This document shows, piece by piece, positions 18,490 through 27,233 of a DNA stretch of 64,000 nt. The notes beneath the pieces were generated by a model. That model ran no database searches. It was not told where the DNA came from and saw only the letters and a program-made list of their open reading frames with translations. Position numbers and translations under genes: made by a program. This DNA comes from an uncultured Campylobacter sp. (GTDB lineage Bacteria; Campylobacterota; Campylobacteria; Campylobacterales; Campylobacteraceae): the NCBI RefSeq assembly GCF_938015785.1, contig NZ_CALLWC010000024.1, forward strand, positions 19,799 to 83,798, written 5' to 3'. Each line of letters opens with the position of its first letter. The stretch's first letter is position 1.

Positions 18490-19512
18490 TTACCACTTCT
18501 TGCCCTTGTTTAGGCGCAGAAACTCGTCGGCTGAAATTTTAGTGATATTGCCATCTTTAACGTGAAATTTTTGAGTGTTTCTTTCGCTGAAAGTTACGTT
18601 GCCATCGGCTTTGCCGAGCTCAAACATCCCGTGACCGGTAGAGATTAGCAGCTCCTCATCCCCTTGCGAAGCGACTACGTAAGGGGCATTGATGACCATC
18701 TCACGCTTCTTGCCGTTTTTTAGATCAATGATCCCGATCCACATCTTGCCGCGCGGATTAAGCACGATATCTTTGCTGGGTGCAGGTACGCTTTGCGTGG
18801 CGTTTTCGTCGGTGGAATTTTCCTCCGTTTTGGCACTCGCGCGCTCGATTCTTATGGAGCGGTCCAGCGCATTTAGAGAGCTTAAATTTTCATCCGCCGC
18901 CAAAGCCGCATTTACATCCGTTTTGATGGCGAATTTATCCTCCGTAACATTATGCGAAACGACGTCTATACCAATATTTTCAAGCTTTTTTTGGGTGTTA
19001 TTTACGATCGGAGCATCCGAGTAGGTAGTTTTATTCTGCTCGCTGAAAACCGAGCTCCAAAATTCGTTGAAGCCTTTGTAAAGTCCGAAATAAAAGATTG
19101 CCGCGATCAGCAAAACCGTGATCAGCAGCCACACGAACCAACTGCTGCTACCGCCTCGCTCGGGGCTTATTTTTCTAGTATAGACCTGCTCGACTTTGGC
19201 CTTTTTAACGGGCGCGAAGCTCACTTTGGCGCTCTCAAACTCGCTAAGCCAGTCCGATAGATCCAGCCCGAACTCGCGCTCTAAAATTTTAATGTAACCC
19301 CTAACATTAAAATTTGCCAGCTTCTCGAAGTCTTTGTTTATGATGTATTCTAAATTTTGCGCGTCGATGCGCGTCGTGCGCGCAATCTCGATCAGATCCA
19401 TAGATTTTAATTTATCTAGATCGCTGCTTTTTGGCTGCTGTGTTTGCTCCGGCTTCTCGATTTGTTCCGCCTGCTCGTCCGTATTATTTAACTTCTCTTC
19501 TATTTCTTCCAT
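18490..19512 (-). CDS. RodZ-like single-span membrane protein
   Basis: A 340-residue protein. After an acidic Glu/Gln-rich leader, residues about 40-100 (EIARTTRIDAQNLEYI through GYIKILEREFGLDL) resemble the RodZ helix-turn-helix. A basic stretch and one membrane span (about 127-150, LLITVLLIAAIFYFGLY) follow, then a periplasmic part. This is the RodZ layout, a cytoskeletal adaptor in cell shape. The assignment is by layout and motif only. The start overlaps the upstream methyltransferase by 29 bases. Confidence 0.7.
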   Translation of the reverse strand: MEEIEEKLNNTDEQAEQIEKPEQTQQPKSSDLDKLKSMDLIEIARTTRIDAQNLEYIINKDFEKLANFNVRGYIKILEREFGLDLSDWLSEFESAKVSFAPVKKAKVEQVYTRKISPERGGSSSWFVWLLITVLLIAAIFYFGLYKGFNEFWSSVFSEQNKTTYSDAPIVNNTQKKLENIGIDVVSHNVTEDKFAIKTDVNAALAADENLSSLNALDRSIRIERASAKTEENSTDENATQSVPAPSKDIVLNPRGKMWIGIIDLKNGKKREMVINAPYVVASQGDEELLISTGHGMFELGKADGNVTFSERNTQKFHVKDGNITKISADEFLRLNKGKKW

Positions 19513-20185
19513 TTAAAATTCCATCGCATAGTATCGCAAATGCCGCGCTTACGTTAAGCGAGTCCCAGCCTTCGCGCATCTTTATCGATACCGCGCAGTC
19601 GCATTTTTTAAGCGCCCTAGCAGGTATCCCCTCTTCTTCATTCCCCATTACGAGTGCGTTTTTCGCGCCGAGCTTTAACTCCTTAAAGTTCGTCCCGTCC
19701 GCACTCGCGGCGTAAATTTCAAAGCCGCTTTGTTTAAGCTCGTTTAACACGCTAAGCCCGTCTGCGACCTTAACGACGTTTAGCTCATACGCTGCTCCCG
19801 AGCTTGCGCGCACTACGCCCGCCATATTTAGATTATTTGCGACGACGATCACGCTGTCCGCGCCCAAAGCATAGGCGCTACGCATTATCGCGCCGATGTT
19901 TCCGACGTCGGTAAGCCCATAAAGGATCGGCACGAATTTATCGTCTTTGACGCTAGCAAGATCGCCGAAGCTAAACTCCTCCACCTCGGCCAAGAAGCCT
20001 TGATGGTTGCCGCCGCGAGCGAGGGCTTGAGCTTTTTTCGCATCTGCGCGCTCGATTTTTACGCCAGTCGCGGCGATCTTTTTAAAAATTTCTTTCTCGC
20101 ACTCCTTTGCAAGGATGATGCGGATAAATTTCTGCGGATGCCGGTTCAAAAGGTGCAAAAACAGCTGCTTGCCGTAAATAATCAT
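19484..20185 (-). CDS. SpoU/TrmH-family RNA 2'-O-methyltransferase
   Basis: A 233-residue methyltransferase resembling RlmB, which methylates G2251 in 23S rRNA. An N-terminal substrate-binding part is followed by the knotted SPOUT domain with DVGNIGAIMRSAYALGAD, LVMGNEEEGI and a last motif SLNVSAAFAILCDGIL. The exact target (rRNA or tRNA) is inferred. It lies between rsmI and the RodZ-like gene, on the rpmE transcript. Confidence 0.88.
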   Translation of the reverse strand: MIIYGKQLFLHLLNRHPQKFIRIILAKECEKEIFKKIAATGVKIERADAKKAQALARGGNHQGFLAEVEEFSFGDLASVKDDKFVPILYGLTDVGNIGAIMRSAYALGADSVIVVANNLNMAGVVRASSGAAYELNVVKVADGLSVLNELKQSGFEIYAASADGTNFKELKLGAKNALVMGNEEEGIPARALKKCDCAVSIKMREGWDSLNVSAAFAILCDGILNGRNRREVK

Positions 20186-20220
20186 TTTGGGATTTTAGCG
20201 AAAAACGGTTAAAATATGAC

Positions 20221-21036
20221 TTAGCGTATCAAATTTTTATATATTTCTTTGGCGGGTTCGCCGCTGATTTTTGAGAGTAGTTTTGCTTTTATTTTCGGCG
20301 CGATCTCAAGCGACAGAATATCTTCCTGAGTGATTTTTTCAAAGCTTTTCTCGCCCGCGCCGTCAATCACTACGCACCATTCGCCGTTTAAATTTGCGCC
20401 GTTTAGGCTGGATAGAATCTCTGCGGCGCTACCGAAAAATTTTGTTTCAAATTTTTTCGTAGCTTCTTTGATCGCAAAAATTTTGCGCTGCGCATCGATC
20501 CTCGCGATCTGCTCTATTAGCTTTACCACGCGCCTTGGGGATTCGTAGAGTACGCACGGATAGGGGCTTTGCATTAAATTTAGGATCTGGGCTTTGCGCT
20601 GCGTGCCGTCATTATTCAAAAAACCTAAAAAGCTAAATTCTTTCTCCACCAGCCCGCTTGCGGCGGCTGCGAGTAGCAGAGCGTTTGCTCCGCTCAGCAC
20701 CTCGTAAGCTACGCCGCTTCGCTGCGCAAATTTAACGAGCGCAATTCCCGGATCGCTAATGCAGGGCATGCCCGCATCGCTTACGTATGCGCAAGCTTTT
20801 TCGCGCAGAAGCGCCGGATCAAAGCTCGCGAAAAACTCCGCTTCGTTGTGCGTGTGCAGAGAGTAAAACTGTGAAATTTTAAATGAAATTTGAAATTTAT
20901 CGGATAATAAGTTTAGAAGTTTTTTTGAAACCCTCGTATCCTCGCAGATTAGGATTTCGCAGCTTTGCAATACCTCAAGCGCGCGGCTCGAGATATCGCT
21001 TAGATTTCCTATCGGCGTAGGAATGAGATATAGCAA
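20221..21036 (-). CDS. rsmI: 16S rRNA C1402 2'-O-methyltransferase RsmI
   Basis: A 271-residue SAM-dependent tetrapyrrole-methylase-fold enzyme that modifies C1402 in the ribosome decoding centre. The N-terminus PTPIGNLSDISSRALEVL and the SAM-binding YVSDAGMPCISDPG are family hallmarks. It directly follows rpmE with no spacer, so the two are co-transcribed. Confidence 0.96.
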   Translation of the reverse strand: MLYLIPTPIGNLSDISSRALEVLQSCEILICEDTRVSKKLLNLLSDKFQISFKISQFYSLHTHNEAEFFASFDPALLREKACAYVSDAGMPCISDPGIALVKFAQRSGVAYEVLSGANALLLAAAASGLVEKEFSFLGFLNNDGTQRKAQILNLMQSPYPCVLYESPRRVVKLIEQIARIDAQRKIFAIKEATKKFETKFFGSAAEILSSLNGANLNGEWCVVIDGAGEKSFEKITQEDILSLEIAPKIKAKLLSKISGEPAKEIYKNLIR

Positions 21037-21237
21037 CTATTTCATTCCGTATTTTTGTTTAAATTTCTCGACGCGGCCCGCGCTATCTACGATCTTCTCG
21101 CTGCCGGTGAAAAACGGATGGCAGTTAGAGCAGATGTCGACGCGGATTTCAGGCTTGTTCGAGCGCGTTTTAAAAGTATTGCCGCAAGCGCAGGTAACGG
21201 TCGTTTCGACAAAGTTTGGATGGATATCTTTTTTCAT
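21037..21237 (-). CDS. rpmE: Ribosomal protein L31
   Basis: A 66-residue protein of the zinc-binding L31 type. Four cysteines (16, 18, 36, 39; CAC and CSNC) form the metal site. It starts the rsmI operon under its own TATAAT promoter, with ribosome site AAAGGA. Confidence 0.97.
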   Translation of the reverse strand: MKKDIHPNFVETTVTCACGNTFKTRSNKPEIRVDICSNCHPFFTGSEKIVDSAGRVEKFKQKYGMK

Positions 21238-21271
21238 TTTTGATCCTTTTTGATGATTTTAAAAGGCAGCG

Positions 21272-21277
21272 ATTATA
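21272..21277 (-). promoter_or_regulatory. -10 box of rpmE
   Basis: The minus strand reads TATAAT about 35 bases before the rpmE ATG, with an AT-rich upstream stretch. It would drive rpmE, rsmI, the SpoU methyltransferase and the RodZ-like gene. Confidence 0.6.
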
Positions 21278-21575
21278 CAACTTTTTTATCTAAAAAGCAA
21301 ATTTAAAGGGTTTTAAAAAAACTCTCGGCAAAGCGTGGATTTTCTTTTTGAATATGCTTTTTTGGACGCAAAATTTTAAAATTTAGCGCATTTTGCAAGT
21401 AAAATTTTGATTTGTTGCAGCCTGCTATGCGTGCAAAATACAGCGCGCGAAGATGCGTCGCGGCAATACGCGCCGCGCGTTAAGCCGCAGATAAAACACA
21501 GAGATAGCGCATGCGAAATTTTAAATTCCAAAATTTAAAGCGCGTGGCTTTTAAATTTTAAAATTTTCCGAGCGT
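21278..21575. other. Spacer without a recognisable gene
   Basis: About 300 bases holding several AAATTTTAAAATTT palindromes and GCG-rich words. No terminator with a T run is evident after rsmE. Confidence 0.4.
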
Positions 21576-22235
21576 TTAAAACATCAGCTTCGCGCAAGTT
21601 GCGATCAGCGCTGTGTTTGAGCGCAAAATATAAGGGCTATTAAGCGCATAGGCGTTTTTAAATTTCTCCCTTTCGCGCGGCGAAAATCCGCCCTCGGGGC
21701 CTACGAACGCGATCTCATCGCCGCCGAAAATGTCGATGTTCTTGCCGCCAAAATCGATCAGGCTTACGTTTTCATATCTTTGCGCTAGCTCGTCCGAGCC
21801 GCTCAAAACCTCGATCTGCATGATGGAATTTCGCCCGCATTGTTGAGACGAGTTGATCAAAATCCGCTCCATTCTCTGCAGATCGAGCCGCACGTTTTTC
21901 TGCGACAGATCGGCATAGACCAAAACAAGCCGCCCGACGCCCATCTCGTTTAGCGCAGGCAGGCTCTTTTCGATCACGGCGCTCTCGACGACCGCCCAAG
22001 CGACGCAAAAATCGTGGCTCGGCGTAAAAACGGAGCTTTTAAAAACCAAATTTAAAGCCGCACCTTTACGCGAAATTTCGGCGATCTCGTATAGATAACT
22101 CGCCCCATCCTTTAGATTTCGCACGTCTATGCGCTCGCCCGCCCTTGCTCGTCTGGCCTTTAGGTGTAAAAACTGATCATTCTGCAAAACTAGGCTCTGT
22201 TCGCCTGCAAGCTTATCGTAAAAATATACCATCAA
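21576..22235 (-). CDS. rsmE: 16S rRNA m3U1498 methyltransferase RsmE
   Basis: A 219-residue SPOUT-fold enzyme that methylates N3 of U1498. A PUA-like N-terminus (QFLHLKARRARAGERIDVRN) is followed by the knot with EIAFVGPEGGFSPREREKF, then LRSNTALIATCAKLMF. It is slightly shorter than many homologues but complete. Its start overlaps the stop of the upstream membrane protein by four bases. Confidence 0.95.
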   Translation of the reverse strand: MMVYFYDKLAGEQSLVLQNDQFLHLKARRARAGERIDVRNLKDGASYLYEIAEISRKGAALNLVFKSSVFTPSHDFCVAWAVVESAVIEKSLPALNEMGVGRLVLVYADLSQKNVRLDLQRMERILINSSQQCGRNSIMQIEVLSGSDELAQRYENVSLIDFGGKNIDIFGGDEIAFVGPEGGFSPREREKFKNAYALNSPYILRSNTALIATCAKLMF

Positions 22236-22717
22236 ATAACACTCGCTATCAAAATTATCGCTAAGCTTAGCCCCAAAATCACTCGCATTTTGCGCTGATA
22301 CGGCGCAAAGTTTTGACTTAGATACGCTATTTTCAGCCGTTTGTACGATACCGCGCTAAGCGCGATCATCGCTAGCGATCCGACCGCCATAAAGTAAATT
22401 TTAAAGCTCAGATCAAAGCGCAGCACCGCTAGCATCACGCTTCCGCTGATAATCAGCGCCGCGATGCACGAATAATAGATCGGCAAAAACAGCCTGATGC
22501 GCCTAAGAAATCTAAGCCCAGATCTGCTCTTTTGCTTTAAATTTTCAGCTTGCGGCGCGGAAGCGGCGGGATTTAAACCCTTGCCGCGAGGGCAAAATTC
22601 CGCCGCCGCATCTATTTTAAGCTGAGTAAAAATCAGATAAATTATCGTTAAAATCGCCGCAGCTAGCGCGAAAAACTTATGAAAACCCAGGGCGCTTTGA
22701 TACAGATAATCCATCAC
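22232..22717 (-). CDS. Small four-span membrane protein
   Basis: A 161-residue protein with about four membrane spans (FFALAAAILTIIYLIF, YYSCIAALIISGSVMLAV, YFMAVGSLAMIALSA, VILGLSLAIILIASVI). The start may be GTG at 22717 or ATG at 22714; GGAAG lies upstream. Between spans one and two, residues about 33-68 are a low-complexity Ala/Asn/Lys-rich loop. The function is unknown. A gene of this type sits next to rsmE in C. jejuni, as I recall. Confidence 0.8.
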   Translation of the reverse strand: MMDYLYQSALGFHKFFALAAAILTIIYLIFTQLKIDAAAEFCPRGKGLNPAASAPQAENLKQKSRSGLRFLRRIRLFLPIYYSCIAALIISGSVMLAVLRFDLSFKIYFMAVGSLAMIALSAVSYKRLKIAYLSQNFAPYQRKMRVILGLSLAIILIASVI

Positions 22718-23082
22718 TTCCGCCAGGGGGTTAAATTTGGAGGATAAAATTTTGCGCAGCTAGAGCCGAAAGTACCGAATTTCAACGCAAATTTTTTCGG
22801 CGCGAGATAAAACAGACCTGCTCCGCGCTTTTGAAATTCTAAAAACCTTTCAAAGCGGCTGCGGCTATTTATTGCGCCAAAATTTACCGCGCGCGCTCTC
22901 AACTCCGGTTTCGAGCCGTATATCTCGCGCCAAGAATAAAATTTCGCAATTAGAGCTTTATAAAATTTAAAATTTCTCTGCGCAGATCGCATAGGCAAAA
23001 AAGACGCTAAAATCGCGCTCGCACGCCGCATACAAACTACGCAAATTTTAAAAATTTTCAAATTTAGGCGCAGATTTTTCAA
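22714..23082 (-). CDS. Doubtful ORF in a spacer
   Basis: A 122-codon TTG-started frame with a passable GGAGC site, overlapping the next gene by four bases. The product is basic and Phe/Lys-rich, and much of it is AAATTT words in translation. There is no signal peptide, no domain, and no CXXCH that would fit the cytochrome gene I recall at this place in C. jejuni. It is more likely spacer than gene. Confidence 0.25.
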   Translation of the reverse strand: MKNLRLNLKIFKICVVCMRRASAILASFLPMRSAQRNFKFYKALIAKFYSWREIYGSKPELRARAVNFGAINSRSRFERFLEFQKRGAGLFYLAPKKFALKFGTFGSSCAKFYPPNLTPWRK

Positions 23083-23091
23083 TGCTCCGCC

Positions 23092-23313
23092 CTATTCGGT
23101 CACCGGAAGCGGCGGCATATCGGCGTTTATATCGACTTTGGGCTCGCTAGGCGCGATAGGCACGTCCTTTGGCACCTCGCTATCTACCGGCGGCTTTTGC
23201 AAAGTGTTTTTTTTCTCATCGTCGCAACCGCCCAAGGCAAGCGCGCAGGCAAAGATCGCGCACGCGGCAAGAACGCGCATAAACCCCGCGCCAAATTTAA
23301 AGAAATTTCTCAT
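23092..23313 (-). CDS. Small lipoprotein
   Basis: A 73-residue lipoprotein. I chose the ATG at 23313, which overlaps the queD stop as TGATG and has AAAGGA ahead; a longer frame would run into queD. The signal peptide ends in lipobox LGGC, followed by DDEKK and a Pro/Asp/Val-rich mature part of about 45 residues with no domain. The function is unknown. Confidence 0.75.
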   Translation of the reverse strand: MRNFFKFGAGFMRVLAACAIFACALALGGCDDEKKNTLQKPPVDSEVPKDVPIAPSEPKVDINADMPPLPVTE

Positions 23314-23894
23314 CAGCAATCCTTTGGATAGATGATTTTTTCGCCACGCAGAAGCTTTCGCCAAAGCTCCGGATGCTTCCACTCCTCGCGCACGGCGGGC
23401 GAGAATTCTATCTCATCCAGCGCGATCTTTCCCATCTGCGCGTTATAGGCATCCTCGCGGAAGCACTGCGCGTAGCCGGTGGCCGTTTCGTGCACGATGA
23501 CGCTGTGAAGTTTTACTTCGCGCTCGCCGTTTTGCATCTGAGTTAGGCTCAAAAGTCGGTCGATTAGAACGAAAAAAATTCTACAAAACTGCTCCGCGCT
23601 CGGATTTAGCGGTATCTGCACCCAGCGCGCGCTGTGTTTTTTAAGATCCGCGATGTAGCTCGCATCATCACGCGCGTAGATCGTAGTGGCGTGGTCAAAA
23701 CTATCGATAAGCTCGCGGATACCGAGCTTCATGTAGCCGAAGTCGTAAACCATCCCCGCTTCGTCTAAAAAATTTGAGCTAAGCAAAATTTCGCATCTGT
23801 AGGAGTGACCGTGGATGCTCGTGCGACACCGCTTCGAACCGCACAGGCGCACGATGTGAGCGTTTTCGAATTCGTATAATTTCCTAATTATCAT
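23313..23894 (-). CDS. queD: 6-carboxytetrahydropterin synthase QueD
   Basis: A 193-residue enzyme that converts dihydroneopterin triphosphate to 6-carboxytetrahydropterin, the second step to queuosine. Zinc-binding histidines are at NAH (13) and HGH (28 and 30), and a catalytic cysteine is near residue 23. The start at 23894 overlaps queE as ATGA; an upstream in-frame start would lie inside queE. The next enzyme, QueE, is encoded immediately upstream. Confidence 0.94.
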   Translation of the reverse strand: MIIRKLYEFENAHIVRLCGSKRCRTSIHGHSYRCEILLSSNFLDEAGMVYDFGYMKLGIRELIDSFDHATTIYARDDASYIADLKKHSARWVQIPLNPSAEQFCRIFFVLIDRLLSLTQMQNGEREVKLHSVIVHETATGYAQCFREDAYNAQMGKIALDEIEFSPAVREEWKHPELWRKLLRGEKIIYPKDC

Positions 23895-24856
23895 ACTCCG
23901 TCCTTCTCGCCCCAAATTCTAATATGCAGGCGATCGGAGTAATTATAGCCGTTTTTTAGGCAAAAATCCACGCAAAATTGCGCGGCGCTTTCCAGTTCGC
24001 GACGATCTGCGCCGCGCGGCATGCAATAAACCTCGCCGCCGCACGCCGCTAAAATTTCGCTGATCTCGGGCTGCGCGTCAAACTCGGGCGAGATCACGAA
24101 CTTGTAAAAGCTATCTTTTGCGTTTTGTTTTAAGCTTCGTAGCGCGGCGAAGTTTAACCTGCGTTCGCGCGGCTCGGCGGAGTTTGAGAGCTTGGGCGAG
24201 ATTCCGAAGACGCAGCTTTTGTAGGCGGGAAATTTTTTAAAATCCACTAAAATCGTGCCGTTGGTTTCGAAGTGCACCGCGTGTCCGCGCGCGAGCAGCT
24301 CGCAGACGAACTCGTAAAATAGCGCCTCTTTGTAATGCAACATCGGCTCGCCGCCGGTGATAACGATGATCGGCTTTTGATAAAGCTTAGTGCTCTGCGG
24401 TGATGCGGAGCTTTGCGGATTTAAATTTGAGGAATTCTGCACTGCGAAATTTAAAGAATTTTCGCTCGTTAAATTTAAAGATTTTTCTGCGTTACCGTTT
24501 GGACGGGGAGGCTTTTGCGCGGCGGCGGAATTTAACGTACCGCTTTCGAAAAAAGCCTCGGCGGCGCAAAAACCAGGCGCAGAGCGTGCAGGTGCAGAAC
24601 AGGACGAAGCGGATAAATTTGGAATTTTATTCAAAAGTTGCGTTAAATTTAAAATTTCTTCGTGCTGGAAGTGATTTGTAAAAACCGCGCGGATCGTATC
24701 GCAGCCGCGCAAGATCTCGCCGGTCTTTGGCGAAATGCGCGCACCGCCGAAGCCCTCGCAGCGCAGATTACAGCCCGCAAAGCGAAAGAAAAACGCGAGC
24801 CTGCCCGCATATTTGCCCTCGCCTTGGATACTTAAAAAGCTCTCTACGAGCCTCAT
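23891..24856 (-). CDS. queE: 7-carboxy-7-deazaguanine synthase QueE with insertion
   Basis: A 321-residue radical SAM enzyme that makes the deazaguanine ring in queuosine synthesis. The N-terminus FLSIQGEGKYAGRLAFF is typical. Cluster cysteines are probably 29, 33 and 52; the last lies in GCDTI after an extended loop, as I recall for other Campylobacter QueE. The SAM-binding ITGGEPMLHYKEA is at about 166-178. Residues about 80-157 are an Asn/Ser-rich insertion that the family lacks. It overlaps moaA by four bases and queD by four. Confidence 0.92.
   Translation of the reverse strand: MRLVESFLSIQGEGKYAGRLAFFFRFAGCNLRCEGFGGARISPKTGEILRGCDTIRAVFTNHFQHEEILNLTQLLNKIPNLSASSCSAPARSAPGFCAAEAFFESGTLNSAAAQKPPRPNGNAEKSLNLTSENSLNFAVQNSSNLNPQSSASPQSTKLYQKPIIVITGGEPMLHYKEALFYEFVCELLARGHAVHFETNGTILVDFKKFPAYKSCVFGISPKLSNSAEPRERRLNFAALRSLKQNAKDSFYKFVISPEFDAQPEISEILAACGGEVYCMPRGADRRELESAAQFCVDFCLKNGYNYSDRLHIRIWGEKDGV
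24386..24619 (-). repeat. RAATTY-bearing insertion in queE
   Basis: About 78 codons between the cluster loop and the SAM-binding GGEP strand. The DNA has repeated AAATTT and GAATT cores, read as Leu-Asn-Leu or Asn-Phe with Ser runs. It leaves both flanking motifs intact. Confidence 0.6.
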
Positions 24857-25818
24857 CCGCCCGTCTCGTAAAATGCGCGGCTTGAAATTTCATTCGAAGC
24901 GTCCGTTTGCCAGCGATTTTTTTCGGGCTTATTCGCTAAAATTTTAGCCAAAATTTCGGCGGCTGCGGCGATGTCGCCCTCTTTGACCGCCTTTTTGATA
25001 CTTAGCGCGTCCTCGAAGTAAAGACAAGGGATCAAAAGCCCCTCGGCACTTAGTCTGATACGGTTGCAGCTCTCGCAAAAATCGTGCTTGTGCGGATCGA
25101 TGATACCGAAAGTATAGCCGTCCCCAAGCGCGTAAAGCGACGCGGGCGAGCTCTGCAATTTCGGCAGAGCGGTAAAGATAAATTTACGTCTTAAAATATC
25201 TAAAATTTCGTTTGATTTTAAGCCTGTAAGATCGCCGGCATGGGTGTTTTCCATAAATTCTATGAAGCGGATCTGACAATCCTTTTCGCGGGCAAATTCC
25301 AGCAAATAAATAAGCTCGTCGTCGTTGATGCCTTTTAGCGCGACGGTGTTTAGCTTGACCTTTAGTCCCGCTTCAAGCGCGGCGTCAAGACCCTCTAGGA
25401 CGTTATAAAGCACGCCGCGCTGAGCTATAAATTTAGCCCGCTCCGGACGCAGCGAGTCAAGCGACATATTAATTCGCTTTAGCCCGGCGTCTTTCAGGGC
25501 GCGCGCGTAGTTTTTGAGATAATATCCGTTGGTAGTAAGCGCAAGATCGATACCCGGAGCGTAATCCGCGATCATTTTTATAAAATCCTCGATCCCCTTT
25601 CGCACCAGCGGTTCGCCGCCGGTGATACGGATCTTTTTTACGCCGCCGTCGATCGCAACTTTGACAAATAAAAACATCTCCTCAAAGCTTAAAATATTCT
25701 CTCGCGGCACCCAGTTAAACGGCGTAGTAGGCATGCAATATCTGCATCTGAAATTGCACCTCTGCGTAACCGAAATGCGCAAATAATCGATCGTTCGTCC
25801 AAATTTATCAATTAGCAT
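24853..25818 (-). CDS. moaA: GTP 3',8-cyclase MoaA
   Basis: A 321-residue radical SAM enzyme for the first step of molybdopterin synthesis. The SAM cluster is CNFRCRYC (Cys21, 25, 28), with ITGGEP following. The second cluster is in CESCNRIRLSAEGLLIPCL, and the protein ends in the family's GG. I chose the ATG at 25818 with AAGG ahead; an upstream in-frame start adds six residues with no support. Together with the mod genes and tRNA-Sec it fits molybdenum-selenium enzymes such as formate dehydrogenase. Confidence 0.96.
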   Translation of the reverse strand: MLIDKFGRTIDYLRISVTQRCNFRCRYCMPTTPFNWVPRENILSFEEMFLFVKVAIDGGVKKIRITGGEPLVRKGIEDFIKMIADYAPGIDLALTTNGYYLKNYARALKDAGLKRINMSLDSLRPERAKFIAQRGVLYNVLEGLDAALEAGLKVKLNTVALKGINDDELIYLLEFAREKDCQIRFIEFMENTHAGDLTGLKSNEILDILRRKFIFTALPKLQSSPASLYALGDGYTFGIIDPHKHDFCESCNRIRLSAEGLLIPCLYFEDALSIKKAVKEGDIAAAAEILAKILANKPEKNRWQTDASNEISSRAFYETGG

Positions 25819-25898
25819 ATTTTGCCTTAATATCAATTTGCGGCGATTATATAAAAAACAAAGCGATTTTGCAAAATTTTATTTTTATATTACTCCGG

Positions 25899-26258
25899 CT
25901 ATTTTCTTACCGAGCCGATGAGCTCTTTAAGCTGATCCAGAAGCGGTCTGATCTGCTTTTCTACCCGCTCGTCGATCATCGTAGGCACTACATCTAGTCT
26001 CTGCTCTATCGTCTCGTCGATTACGTCGGCAATCGCGTTTATATCGATATTAGGAGCGACTTTGCCGCCCGAATCAATCATCTCTTTTAGCTCCTCGACC
26101 TTCTTTTTAAGCAGATAATTTTCCTGCATAGCGTCGGTCAGAACCTGATCGAAGCGCTCGAATTTTTTATCCGCTTGCTTATCCTTAAAATATATGACGA
26201 AAAACATCAAAAATATAACGACGCAAAGTCCTAAAATGATGAGAGTGTTAAGATCCAT
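25899..26258 (-). CDS. Small membrane-anchored coiled-coil protein
   Basis: A 119-residue protein: an N-terminal span (residues 5-23, LIILGLCVVIFLMFFVIY), then a basic stretch and a heptad-like region (about 40-65, LLKKKVEELKEMI), ending in a charged helical tail. The function is unknown. It starts nine bases after the UbiA stop and is probably co-transcribed with it. Confidence 0.82.
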   Translation of the reverse strand: MDLNTLIILGLCVVIFLMFFVIYFKDKQADKKFERFDQVLTDAMQENYLLKKKVEELKEMIDSGGKVAPNIDINAIADVIDETIEQRLDVVPTMIDERVEKQIRPLLDQLKELIGSVRK

Positions 26259-26267
26259 AGGGGTTCC

Positions 26268-27137
26268 TTAAAATAAATTTACAAAAACAAAAGCAAAAAA
26301 GGCGATGCCCAAGTAGCCATTGAGCGTGAAAAACGCGCGATCAATCTTGCTAAAATCTTTCTGCACGATCCTATGCTCGAAGTACAGGATCGCCGCGCAC
26401 GCAGCCACACCAAGATAGGCAAAAAAGCCTAAATTTGCCGCCACGCAAAACAGCAGCCAAAAAAGTACCGCCACGGTATGAAAAATTTTAGAGATAAACA
26501 TCGACGCTTCCTTGCCGTAAAGCGCAGGGATGCTGTAAAGCCCGTTGCTGCGGTCAAATTCCATATCTTGAAGCGAATACAGCACGTCAAAGCCGCCTAC
26601 CCAAAATACTACCCCGAGGCATAGCAGCACCGACCATAGCGGAATTTCGCCGCTAACAGCGATTGAGCCCGCAATCGGCGCAAGCCCTAAGCAAAAGCCT
26701 AGCATTAAATGCGCCGTTTCGCTAAAGCGCTTAAAATACGAATACCCGCCCAATGCCGCTAAAATCGGCACCGAAAGCTTAAGTGCCAAAGGATTTATAA
26801 ACGCCGAAACCGCTATGAAAACCACCGCGTTTGCGATGATAAAAAGCAGCAAATTCCCGCGCCCGATCCGTCCATCCACGCTGGGACGCGAAGCGCAGCG
26901 CGGATTGGCGCGGTCGATGTCCTCGTCCAAGTAGCGATTTAGCGCCATTGCAAAGCTTCTCGCGCTCACCGCGCATAAAATCCCCAGAAAAAGCAGCTTC
27001 CAGCCGAACCATACCGAGCCGTTTTGCAGCTTGCTTGCAGTAACCATCGCCGTAAAGATAAACGGCAGCGCGAAAACCGAGTGTTTAAAAACTATTAATT
27101 CGTTGATATCGGATAAAATTTCTTTAAATTTAGCCAT
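26268..27137 (-). CDS. UbiA-family prenyltransferase (probable MqnP)
   Basis: A 289-residue inner-membrane enzyme with about eight spans. The two Asp-rich motifs are NRYLDEDIDRANPR and DMEFDRSNG, which bind the prenyl diphosphate. I chose the ATG at 27137 because AAGGGG precedes it. Campylobacter makes menaquinone by the futalosine route, and mqnA is in this window, so a role as the MqnP prenyltransferase is more likely than ubiquinone synthesis. Confidence 0.9.
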   Translation of the reverse strand: MAKFKEILSDINELIVFKHSVFALPFIFTAMVTASKLQNGSVWFGWKLLFLGILCAVSARSFAMALNRYLDEDIDRANPRCASRPSVDGRIGRGNLLLFIIANAVVFIAVSAFINPLALKLSVPILAALGGYSYFKRFSETAHLMLGFCLGLAPIAGSIAVSGEIPLWSVLLCLGVVFWVGGFDVLYSLQDMEFDRSNGLYSIPALYGKEASMFISKIFHTVAVLFWLLFCVAANLGFFAYLGVAACAAILYFEHRIVQKDFSKIDRAFFTLNGYLGIAFFAFVFVNLF

Positions 27138-27197
27138 TTCGCCCCTTATTTTGGGCACCATTGTATCAAAAAAAAGTAAGAATAGCTCTAAATTTGA

Positions 27198-27203
27198 TAT
27201 AAT
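27198..27203 (+). promoter_or_regulatory. -10 box of miaA
   Basis: A perfect TATAAT in a TTTGATATAATTT context, about 30 bases before the miaA start codon. Confidence 0.6.
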
Positions 27204-27233
27204 TTGAACGAAAAATTTACGAAAGGAAACGCC

